Assembly (NCBI GenBank): GCA_964635875.1
Contig: CAZWRK010000131.1
Location: forward strand, 1-11,147
Direction: 5' to 3'
Origin: CAZWRK01 sp964635875
GTDB lineage: Bacteria > Pseudomonadota > Gammaproteobacteria > Burkholderiales > Aquaspirillaceae
Length of the DNA: 11,147 nucleotides
Shown here: piece by piece, positions 1 through 6,698 of the stretch
Position numbering within the stretch: the stretch's first letter is position 1
Layout: every line of letters starts with the position of its first letter
Notes under the pieces: generated by a model
What the model saw: only the letters and a program-made list of their open reading frames with translations
Told to the model about the DNA's origin: nothing
Database searches by the model: none
Program-made: the position numbers and the translations under genes

Positions 1-1
1 C

Positions 2-391
2 ATGACGAACCAGCACATCCCCGCCGCGGTCCTGCAGGCCGCGGGCCAGGCGGTCGGCACCGACCGGCCCAACACCCACGGCGACGCGATCGTGAACCAC
101 GGCTGCATCGCCATCATGTGGAACGCCTACATCACGGCGAAGACCTACGCCGCGGGCGGCAACATCGACACGATGAGGCTCCTGGGCGCGGCCGATGCCG
201 CGCAGATGATGGTGCTGTTCAAGGTCGCCAGGACGATCTCGGGCGACCCCACGCACCCAGACCACTACGTCGACCAGGCGGGCTACACCGCCCTCGCCGC
301 CCGCATGTGGGGCGCGGACCCGACGCCCCCGCAGGTGACTGAAACCGACGCCCCGGAAGAGGACACCGCGGGCCTCGATGACGGGGCCTGA
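2..391 (+). CDS. DUF6378-like phage protein
   Basis: A 129-residue protein, and the only plus-strand gene here. It has the pattern I associate with the DUF6378 family common in phage genomes: a DRPNTHGD segment (residues 21-28), a central IMWNAYI segment, then AAQMMVLFKVARTISG (a 'MMVLFKVAR' helix) and a final DHYVDQAGYTALAARMW segment. The C-terminal 20 or so residues are acidic and probably disordered. The biochemical function of the family is not known to me; such genes usually sit among early or DNA-metabolism genes rather than structural ones. The ATG at base 2 gives a sensible N-terminus, but only one base precedes it, so no ribosome binding site can be seen and a start further upstream cannot be excluded. 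It converges on the late block and ends 193 bases before that block's last stop codon. Confidence 0.8.
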   Translation: MTNQHIPAAVLQAAGQAVGTDRPNTHGDAIVNHGCIAIMWNAYITAKTYAAGGNIDTMRLLGAADAAQMMVLFKVARTISGDPTHPDHYVDQAGYTALAARMWGADPTPPQVTETDAPEEDTAGLDDGA

Positions 392-393
392 GG

Positions 394-433
394 CCGGGTA
401 CAGGGTCCATCGGGTACATTGTACCCGGTACCC
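394..433. repeat. Cluster of GGGTACA repeats with a 17-bp palindrome
   Basis: Starting directly after the plus-strand stop codon, CCGGGTACA (394-402) is followed by the perfect odd palindrome CGGGTACATTGTACCCG (411-427, 8-base arms around one T) and by an overlapping GGTACCC (427-433). CCGGGTACA (394-402) can also pair with TGTACCCGG (420-428), giving a 9-bp stem with a 17-base loop in RNA. The tight palindrome looks more like a DNA-binding site for a dimeric protein than an RNA hairpin, since a one-base loop cannot form; the wider pairing could act as a terminator stem for the plus-strand gene. The role is inferred only. Confidence 0.6.
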
Positions 434-529
434 AAGGCAGAAAACCCTTATTTTATAAAGGACTCCTTAACCTTTCGCCTTCCTCACGACCGTGCGAAAC
501 GGGGCGAAATATAGTGGTGAATCGCGAGA

Positions 530-571
530 CTGTACCCGGATTTCCGTTAACAGCACGGGGTCCGGGTACAG
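530..571. repeat. 11-bp inverted repeat downstream of the late operon
   Basis: CTGTACCCGGA (530-540) and TCCGGGTACAG (561-571) are perfect reverse complements separated by 20 bases. The structure begins 14 bases past the TAA stop of the last minus-strand gene, where a transcription terminator would be expected. The minus-strand RNA would form an 11-bp GC-containing stem, but no run of U follows, so a classical rho-independent terminator is not clearly met. The arms contain the same GGGTACA core as the cluster at 394-433, which suggests a shared binding-site function instead of, or as well as, termination. Confidence 0.55.
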
Positions 572-584
572 GTTTTGAGGTTAA

Positions 585-2522
585 TTACACGGACAGCCAG
601 GCGTTGCGCGCCGGCATGTGGATGGCCCGGACGGGCGTCCGGACAGGCGCCGGAGCGGGCGCTGCGCCCGCCCCCTGCTGGGCCCCACCGTAGACGGCCT
701 GCTGCACCGCCGGGTAGTCCCCGTTCGGCCCGTAGGCGTAGGGGTCCGAGATGGGCTCGCCGCCGGGCGTGCCGAAGGTGCCGTCGGGGATCTTGCCCGC
801 CAGCCAGCTCCCGCCCTGGTAGAGCGCCATGCCGGCCAGAGCGCCCGCGGGGCCGCCCGCCAGGCCGCCCACGACCGGCAGGCCGTACTTCGCCACGTCG
901 CCCATGGTGATGCCCGTGGAGGGCGCCTGCGGGGCCACGAGGTCCGCCGGCCGCTCCGGAGGCATGGGCACGCTCGAGGACGCGCTGCGGGGCGCCGCCG
1001 CGGCCGGGGCGATGTCCGTGGGACGCTCCGGAGGCGTGGGCACACTCGAGGACGCGCTGCGGGGCGCGGCAGCGGCCGGGGCGATGTCCGTGGGACGCTC
1101 CGGAGGCGTGGGGACGCTCGTGGGCGTGTACGAGGCTGGCTGGGCCAGCGTGGGCACGTCCACGGGCGCCGGCAGGGACGTGGGCCCCATCGCGACGAAG
1201 TCCGTCGCGGCGGGGGTGGGGGGCGTGCTGGCGTACTGGCCGCCCCAGTTGGAGAGGACCTCCTGCATGCCCTTGCCGGTCGCCGGTGACAGGCCCGAGA
1301 AGCCATACGGACCCGGCGCGGGCGTTGCGGCCATGGCGCCGCTCGGGCCGAGGCCCGACAGGAACGACCCGCCCCAGCTCTGCTGCGCCGGGCTCGGCGC
1401 GGGCGCCGGAGCCTGCGCGAAGGCCGTCGAGGGCTGGTTCCAGGCAGTCATGGCCGGGCTGTCCATGAAGGCCTGCAGGGAGGGCCGCTGCTCGCCGTAG
1501 GGGAAGCTGTAGCCGCCCGCCACGACATCCCGGGTGCGCTGCTCCATCCGCGCCGCCAGGCCCGCCCTCGCCGCGGCCATCCGCTGGTCGGGGGTCGGGC
1601 CCGGCTGCTCGAAGCTCGGGAGGCGGTCGGTGTATTCCCTCGGGCTCCGGATGCCCGAGGGCTCGGTGTACTCCTGCACCCGGTCGTAGATGCTGTTCCG
1701 CGGGCCCAGGCCGGCGGCGAAGGCCCCGGCGATGCTGTTGCCCATGCCTCGCACCGCGCCCATGGCGCTCTCCATGGCCGGGGCGAAACCGTCGTACCAG
1801 GACGCAGCCGCGGCCGGCGTCGGAGCGGAGGCCACGTCGACCGTCGGGGGCGCGTCCGCGAGGAGGCCGTTCACGATGGACCCGCCGGGCCCGCCGATCA
1901 TCGGGTCCTGGGTACTGCCGGAGTAGAGGTCTGCGAAGTTCCGGCCGAATTCAGCCGGCCGCTCCGGCGGCGTGGGGGCGGGAGGCGCATAGTCGCTGAA
2001 GACGTGCCCATAGAGGCTCTGGCTGCCCAGCGCCTCGAGGGACCGGTGCGCGGCGTCGTTCGCCGACGGCCGGTCAGCCCGGAAGGACCGGGCGCCGTCG
2101 GTGAGGTCCGGCAGGGTGCCGGCGAGAGCCTGGCGGGCCATGTCCAGCGTGTTCGGGTCGATCGGGCCGCTGTAAGGCGCAGCGAACTGTCCGGGCGCCG
2201 TCATCTGGCCCGGCAGGGATGTGCCGAGACCGCCCCAGTCGGTCGCCGCCCGGTTCATGCCGGCGTTCATGACGGACTGCATGCCGAGCCCGCCCATGCC
2301 GCGGTTCTCGGCCATGGCGATGCCGGCGACGGTGCGCGCGTCCTTCTCGTTCACCTTCGACGTGCTGCGGTCGACCTCGTCCACCAGGTCCGACACGGCC
2401 GGGCTGAGGCTCGGCAGGCTCATCGCCGGCGCGGCTGCCATGCCTATCGACGGCGAGAACGACATCGACGGCCCCAGAAGGCCCTGCGCGAAGAGATCCG
2501 GCGTGACCTTGCTCAGGTCGGT
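585..2522 (-). CDS. Large virion protein with SleB-like hydrolase domain (5' end in gap)
   Basis: About 645 codons are readable from the gap edge to the TAA stop at 585-587; the 5' part lies in the N-run. Some 60 residues after the gap is a stretch that fits the SleB/Hydrolase_2 cell-wall hydrolase family (about 2070-2350): DARTVAG, then AMAENRG with a Glu at the catalytic position (codon 2307-2309), GMQSVMNAGMNRAA matching the family's 'aVanVilNR' helix, APGQF matching 'PxQFS', and LTDGARSF matching 'DPTgGAthF'. The remainder is low-complexity Pro/Ala/Gly sequence with four PPERP motifs, a 72-bp tandem repeat, and a glycine-rich hydrophobic stretch near the C-terminus (KYGLPVVGGLAGGPAGALAG). 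I infer a virion-borne peptidoglycan hydrolase or ejection protein. It may be the C-terminal half of the same polypeptide as the gene upstream. The hydrolase call is by motif only. Confidence 0.72.
   Translation of the reverse strand, partial: TDLSKVTPDLFAQGLLGPSMSFSPSIGMAAAPAMSLPSLSPAVSDLVDEVDRSTSKVNEKDARTVAGIAMAENRGMGGLGMQSVMNAGMNRAATDWGGLGTSLPGQMTAPGQFAAPYSGPIDPNTLDMARQALAGTLPDLTDGARSFRADRPSANDAAHRSLEALGSQSLYGHVFSDYAPPAPTPPERPAEFGRNFADLYSGSTQDPMIGGPGGSIVNGLLADAPPTVDVASAPTPAAAASWYDGFAPAMESAMGAVRGMGNSIAGAFAAGLGPRNSIYDRVQEYTEPSGIRSPREYTDRLPSFEQPGPTPDQRMAAARAGLAARMEQRTRDVVAGGYSFPYGEQRPSLQAFMDSPAMTAWNQPSTAFAQAPAPAPSPAQQSWGGSFLSGLGPSGAMAATPAPGPYGFSGLSPATGKGMQEVLSNWGGQYASTPPTPAATDFVAMGPTSLPAPVDVPTLAQPASYTPTSVPTPPERPTDIAPAAAAPRSASSSVPTPPERPTDIAPAAAAPRSASSSVPMPPERPADLVAPQAPSTGITMGDVAKYGLPVVGGLAGGPAGALAGMALYQGGSWLAGKIPDGTFGTPGGEPISDPYAYGPNGDYPAVQQAVYGGAQQGAGAAPAPAPVRTPVRAIHMPARNAWLSV
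949..1128 (-). repeat. 72-bp in-frame tandem repeat (PPERP repeat)
   Basis: Two adjacent 72-bp copies (949-1020 and 1021-1092) differ at few positions, and a third, partial copy begins at 1093 and fades by about 1128. Each unit encodes 24 residues built around S-V-P-T-P-P-E-R-P-T-D-I followed by an Ala-rich segment. A further PPERP motif lies near 1957-1985, outside the array. The repeat length is a multiple of three, so copy number can change without breaking the frame; it probably forms a flexible linker. Confidence 0.9.
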
Positions 2523-2622
2523 NNNNNNNNNNNNNNNNNNNNNNNNNNNNNNNNNNNNNNNNNNNNNNNNNNNNNNNNNNNNNNNNNNNNNNNNNNNNNN
2601 NNNNNNNNNNNNNNNNNNNNNN
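2523..2622. other. Assembly gap of 100 N
   Basis: Exactly 100 undetermined bases, the customary placeholder for a gap of unknown size. The coding frame on the right side and that on the left side differ. If both belong to one gene, the true gap must leave a remainder of 2 when divided by 3. The boundary between two genes could equally lie here. Confidence 0.97.
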
Positions 2623-4559
2623 ACCGTACGGCATTGCGGTCCTCCGGTCCCTGCGCGGCCTGGACGGCCGACGACTGCATGCCCGCCGCGAGGCGAGCCA
2701 GCTCGCTCGAGGCGTCCATGATGTTGCGCCTGCTGGCGCTGCCCATCAGGCGCGCCGCGAGCTGGGGGTTGGCCACGGCCTGCACGAGGAGGTTCGTCAC
2801 GTCCTGCTCGGGGACGCGCAGGATCCACGCGAAGGGCCGGCCCACGACGGTGCGCGCCAGGGCGCTGTCCGGGTTGCCCAGGACACGCCCGAGGACATTG
2901 GCCACGGAGATGTTCTGCAGGGTGTCGGAGCCCGGCGCCCGCACGGCGCGGTTGTTCACCCACTCCGAGCGGTTCAGGTCCGCCACCACACGCTGCAGCA
3001 CCGTGCGCTGCTCGGGCGTCAGGATGCTCGCGATCTCGTCGGACTTCGACGCGATCGCGCGGTTCAGGCTGCCCAGGTTCAAGGCCGGCGTCGTCGTGCC
3101 GGGCATGGTCGACCCGGGGCTGATCGCCCGGTTCCGGATCTCCTGGAGGACCTCCATCTGGTTGATGGGCTGAGCGCGCCGCGCCATCTCCTCCATGTAC
3201 GCCCGGTAGCCGGGGCTCGTGGCCTCGATCGCGTCATCGATCCTGTTGATGATCGGCGTGATGAAGCGCCGGGCGCGCGACAGGTCGACCGGGATGTTGC
3301 GGGGCGTGTAGGCCTGGCCCGCGCCAAACTTCGGCGGCTGCAGCATGCTCTGGATGTTGTCGCGCACGGCGTAGAGCGTGCCGGGATCGCGCGCCAGGGT
3401 GAGCTGGTGCTCGACCTCGTCCAGGGCCGACGCGACGGCACTGTTGACGCCGGCGCGGCTCTGCCGGATGCGCTGCACTTCCTCGAGCACCGGGCCCAGC
3501 CCCATAGGCGACGCCGGCACGTTCGGGGCGACCTCCGGCGGCCCGACGCGGGGCGGACTGTCGAGAATGCCTGTCGTGGCCCGATCAGCGAAATTCGTCC
3601 GCCCCTGCCGCATGCGGGCGATGTCGGCCTCTGTGCCGCTGATGCCGTCGAGGGCATTCACGCGCGCCTGGTTCTGGGCGATGGCGCGCTCGCCGAGGAC
3701 GACCTGGCCCTGCGGCGTGCGCTGGACGCCGCGCTCGAGGTTCAGCAGGCCCACGTCGCCCGTCGCCTGGCCCAGGGTCATCTCCGATCCTGGGACGAGC
3801 TGCCGTGGGTTGGCGGCCAGCATCTGCGATCGCTCCGGCTGCGACGCCATGCCGTTGAGGGTGCGCCCGACCAGGTGCTCCTGGCCGGCCTGGGAGAAGG
3901 GCCGCACGACCTCGCGCACGGTGCGCGCGGCCGGCACGACAGCGCCGACGCCACCGCCCGCCAGGAGGCCCGCCACGGCGGACGTGACGGGATCGGAACC
4001 GGTTTGCGTCAGGTACTCGCTCGTCGTGTTCGCGGCCGCTCCGGCGATCGCCTGGTTGCCCGGCGCCGCCTGCATGCCCCTGCCCATCCACGACAGGAAG
4101 CGGCCGATCGCCGGCACCTCCGAAAGGGCCTCCCCGGCGCGGCGCACGGCGCCGCCCCCGACGAGGCTTCCAGCCGCGCCGGCCGCGCCCTCGACGCCCG
4201 CCGAGATCAGGCGCTCCTTGTTGGTTTGGGGGTATTCCTGCCGCGCGTTGTCGGCGGCGGCGTCTCCCAGGCGGCTCACGCCGGACGAGAGAGGCATGCC
4301 GAACCGCTGCTGTTGGGGCTTCCCGCGGATGTAGTCGTACGCGGCGGGCCCCAACATCGCGGCGTTGTAGGCGATGTCGCCNNNNNNNNNNNNNNNNNNN
4401 NNNNNNNNNNNNNNNNNNNNNNNNNNNNNNNNNNNNNNNNNNNNNNNNNNNNNNNNNNNNNNNNNNNNNNNNNNNNNNNNNGGGCGCAGGCGCGCCCGCG
4501 GAGGGCACGCGCTGGCTGCGCATGGCCCGCAGGTTCTGCTCGAAGATGTCCTCGGCCAT
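2623..4559 (-). CDS. Large internal-virion/ejection-like protein (interrupted by gap)
   Basis: Translation starts at ATG 4559, one base after the stop of the upstream gene (TGA, 4561-4563), with MAEDIFEQNLRAMRSQRVPS before the N-run at 4382-4481. After that run, about 586 further codons continue in a different apparent frame to 2623; a true gap length divisible by three would join them. Early parts are Ala/Gly-rich and weakly hydrophobic (about 4140-4210 and 3930-3970), which could touch membrane. The middle is helical and charged, with LTLARDPGTLYAVRDNIQSM and AIEATSPGYRAYMEEMARRA segments; the end contains NLLVQAVANPQLAARLM. I recognise this as the general style of large phage ejection or internal proteins but know no enzymatic function. 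Its position between smaller virion genes and a muralytic domain fits that role. The true 3' end is hidden in the second gap. Confidence 0.7.
4382..4481. other. Assembly gap of 100 N
   Basis: Exactly 100 undetermined bases, 78 bases into the large gene that starts at 4559. The N-terminal piece and the downstream coding frame are not in phase across 100 bases but would be if the real missing length were a multiple of three, so the placeholder length is probably wrong rather than the gene being frameshifted. Confidence 0.97.
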
Positions 4560-4560
4560 G

Positions 4561-5982
4561 TCAGTCCACCACCTTCACCTGGAAGCGGCCCTTCGGGTCC
4601 TTGAAGAGCGTGCCCTTCGGCAGGGCCTGCAGCTCCTCGGCCGTCGAGACGTTCGGGATGACCGGGCCCAGCTTCTGCTGCGCGTATTGGTCGAAGCCCG
4701 CGAGGCCGCCCTTGTTCGTGCGGGCGTACTCCATCATCAGGTTCGCCCGCGCGGCCTGGTAGGCCTGCGACTGGATCATGAAGGCCGTGGCCTTGAGGGC
4801 CGCCTCCTTCTGGTCCGTGATGTTGGCGTTGCCGCGCATGAAGAGGTCCATGTCGCGGTCGGAGCTGGAGCCCGACCCAGGCGGGCGCATGCTCGGCAGG
4901 ACCTGCGTCGAGAGCTTCTGGAAGAGCTGGTCGTCGGAGAGCTTCTGGCTCTCCTCGGCCGACAGGAAGCCCGCAGCCGACAGCATGCCGCGCAGGGGCA
5001 TGAGCACGCCCTGCAGGGCGTTCGGGTCGACCTGACCGGACACGAGCATCTGATGCATGACGCGCATCTGCGGCATGATCGTCTTCTCGCGGCTGTCGAC
5101 GCTCTCGAAGGCTGCGCTGACGCGCTTCTGATCCAGCTCGTTCCAGCCCTTCTCCTGGTTGATGTTCACCTCGGTCTGGGGGCCGTTGCGCTCGAACTTG
5201 CCCGTCAGGCTGTTGCGCTGCCCGAGGAGCTTGCCGTCGCCGTCGGTCACGTCCGTCCACACCTCGCGCGGCGTCGCGCGGTCGGTGATCAGCTTGGTGA
5301 TCACCTGCTGGCGCTGGCTGTCCGGCAGGGCCGCGATCTGCGTGGCCATCTGCGGCGAGATCTGGAGCTGCTCCCACCACGTCTTGCCGCCCGTCGGCCG
5401 GACGGCGGCCTGCACGACCTGCGGCGGCGTCACGGGCGGCGGCGCGGGGTTGGCCGCCGCCACCGCCTTCGGGGTGACCGGCTGGACGTTGTAGGGCGCC
5501 CGCAGGCCAGGATCGTTCGCCGGGGGTGCGACCGGGGGCGGGGGCACGATCGGTGTGGGTGTGGCGGCGCCGGTGCCGGGAGGAGAAGCCGCCGGCGCCG
5601 CCGTCGGAGCTACCGGCGCCTGCCCGCTGGCGCCAGCTCCGATCCCTGAGATGCTGTCCCGGAAGAACTTGTCCCGGGCAGCCTTGTCTGCCATTTCCTG
5701 CTGGGCCTGCCGGATCTGCATGGCCCGGAGCTGGTTCTGTGACCCCGCGGACATGATCTCGCTGGCCGCGGCCGGGCCCTGGCCCAGGCGCGCCAGGTGC
5801 GCGGCGCGGCTCTCCTGGGACTGTCCGCCCTGGCCGGCCGCCAGCAGGGACGCGCCGATGTTCCCCAGCAGGGCCGCGCGGGCCATCCGCATGGTGTCGA
5901 GATCGTACGCCGCGCCCTTCGGCACGGCGGTGGGGAAGAGCGTCTGTTCGACGCCGTCGAGCAGGCCCGAAATGTCAGCCAT
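4561..5982 (-). CDS. Probable internal virion protein with Pro/Ala-rich linker
   Basis: A 473-residue protein beginning MADISGLLDGVEQTLFP. I chose the ATG at 5982 over the one at 6024 because it has a GGAGG ribosome binding site eight bases upstream and overlaps the previous stop by only eight bases. Residues 1-115 are Ala/Gln-rich and helical, with several MARAALLGNIGASLLAAGQG-like small-residue stretches. Residues about 118-196 are dominated by Pro and Ala and must be a flexible linker. The remainder is helical and charged, and the protein ends in a small basic segment (KGTLFKDPKGRFQVKVVD) of a kind seen at the C-terminus of other phage internal proteins. I find no catalytic motif. Its place between the M15 peptidase and the very large proteins supports a capsid-internal or ejected role, by inference. 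Confidence 0.72.
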   Translation of the reverse strand: MADISGLLDGVEQTLFPTAVPKGAAYDLDTMRMARAALLGNIGASLLAAGQGGQSQESRAAHLARLGQGPAAASEIMSAGSQNQLRAMQIRQAQQEMADKAARDKFFRDSISGIGAGASGQAPVAPTAAPAASPPGTGAATPTPIVPPPPVAPPANDPGLRAPYNVQPVTPKAVAAANPAPPPVTPPQVVQAAVRPTGGKTWWEQLQISPQMATQIAALPDSQRQQVITKLITDRATPREVWTDVTDGDGKLLGQRNSLTGKFERNGPQTEVNINQEKGWNELDQKRVSAAFESVDSREKTIMPQMRVMHQMLVSGQVDPNALQGVLMPLRGMLSAAGFLSAEESQKLSDDQLFQKLSTQVLPSMRPPGSGSSSDRDMDLFMRGNANITDQKEAALKATAFMIQSQAYQAARANLMMEYARTNKGGLAGFDQYAQQKLGPVIPNVSTAEELQALPKGTLFKDPKGRFQVKVVD

Positions 5983-6697
5983 CGAGGAGGCCTCCGACAA
6001 AGCGTCCGACCGGCAGTGGGGCATACTGCGGGCCGGGGGTGGGCAGGATCTTGCGCTTGGGCAGGGCCTGCATCTGGGGGCGGTTCTCGGCGGGCGCGGG
6101 GCCGTAGACGCTGGGGTCGACCATGGCCTTGCCGCCCTGCCCCTGCTGCATCAGGGACATGCCGGAGACGCCCAGCGCCTGCGCGCGGGAGCGGCTGTCC
6201 GCAGACTGCGCCGGGGGCGTGGCGTCGGCCGTCGCGCCCTGCGCGGCCTGCAGGGCCTCGAGGCTGAAGTCGCCGGGCGCCTGGCCCCGCGCCATCGCCG
6301 GCACCGGCCCGCCGCCGGGCGCACCGCCCGCGAAGGTCTGAAACCACTCGGGCGTCTGGTTGAGGGAGCCCTTCGTGTAGTCCGGGCCCCAGTAGCGCGT
6401 CGGGCCCTGCCGGATGTCGACGTGCGCGCTCTGACTGTTCGGGTAGTAGCCGAAGCCCGAGGCGCCCTGGTTCTTCCACCAGTTGAGGACGTCGATCTGC
6501 TGCGCGGGCGGAAGGCCCGCCAGGCTCATGTCCATGGCGTTGCCGTGAATGTGCTGCGAGCCCTTGGCGCCCCCCACGGCGGCGTTGCGCGCCGGATCGC
6601 GGTAGCCGCTCGTCAGGTTCACGTTGGGGTAGGCCTTCTGAAAATCATTGATCAGAAGGAGCATCTGGGGGTTCATGCCCTGAGCGTCGTACGGCAT
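5975..6697 (-). CDS. M15-type zinc peptidase, virion-associated lysin candidate
   Basis: A 240-residue protein whose first 110 residues carry the signature of the M15 (D-Ala-D-Ala carboxypeptidase / L-Ala-D-Glu endopeptidase) superfamily. It has TSGYRDPARN (29-38), SQHIHGNAMD (47-56) fitting SxHxxGxAxD with H49 and D56 as zinc ligands, and AHVDIR (91-96) fitting HxD with H92 as the third ligand. Such enzymes cut peptide bonds in peptidoglycan. Residues about 120-240 are a Gly/Ala/Pro/Gln-rich tail without recognisable motifs, which probably tethers the enzyme in the particle. The ATG lies one base after the preceding stop. Because the lysis cassette has its own endolysin more than 4 kb upstream and this gene sits among virion genes, a role in cell entry is more likely than one in host lysis. 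The domain call is firm; the role is inferred. Confidence 0.85.
   Translation of the reverse strand: MPYDAQGMNPQMLLLINDFQKAYPNVNLTSGYRDPARNAAVGGAKGSQHIHGNAMDMSLAGLPPAQQIDVLNWWKNQGASGFGYYPNSQSAHVDIRQGPTRYWGPDYTKGSLNQTPEWFQTFAGGAPGGGPVPAMARGQAPGDFSLEALQAAQGATADATPPAQSADSRSRAQALGVSGMSLMQQGQGGKAMVDPSVYGPAPAENRPQMQALPKRKILPTPGPQYAPLPVGRFVGGLLDG
5991..5995 (-). promoter_or_regulatory. Ribosome binding site (GGAGG) for the gene at 5982
   Basis: The minus strand reads GGAGG, eight bases before ATG 5982. This decides the start of the 473-residue protein in favour of 5982. The site is half of a 10-bp palindrome, GGAGGCCTCC (5986-5995), and lies inside the 3' end of the M15 peptidase gene. Confidence 0.7.
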
Positions 6698-6698
6698 A

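Larger units (their letters stand above)
392..584. other. Convergent intergenic region with repeated GGGTACA motifs
   Basis: This non-coding stretch lies between the stop of the plus-strand gene (TGA, 389-391) and the stop of the last late gene (TAA, 585-587). The stretch about 440-520 is clearly AT-richer than its GC-rich surroundings. It contains five exact GGGTACA/TGTACCC heptamers (396-402, 412-418, 420-426, 531-537, 564-570), one partial copy (428-433), and a weaker inverted pair TTTCGCC (473-479) / GGCGAAA (503-509). I see no open reading frame of useful length and no clear promoter. Because transcription converges here, terminators are expected; the hairpins listed separately could serve, but none has a clear U-tract. 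Confidence 0.75.

Noticed and set aside
436..480. Possible promoter in the AT-rich stretch
   Set aside because: It contains TATAAA-like sequence, but I find no convincing -35/-10 pair on either strand, and a promoter between two convergent stop codons would have no obvious gene to serve.
585..1306. Second minus-strand frame of 241 codons in the repeat region
   Set aside because: It is an Arg/Pro/Ser-rich alternative frame of the same GC-rich repeat; the accepted frame continues from motif-bearing sequence upstream.
2004..3173. Long plus-strand open frame (389 codons) opposite the giant virion genes
   Set aside because: It runs through the N-run, is Arg/Ala/Gly-rich without domain patterns, and mirrors the minus-strand genes; in DNA of this GC content antisense frames stay open by chance.
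3407..5649. Plus-strand open frames of 451 and 375 codons
   Set aside because: Compositionally typical antisense shadows (rich in Arg, His, Gly, Leu) of well-supported minus-strand genes; no ribosome binding site or recognisable motif.
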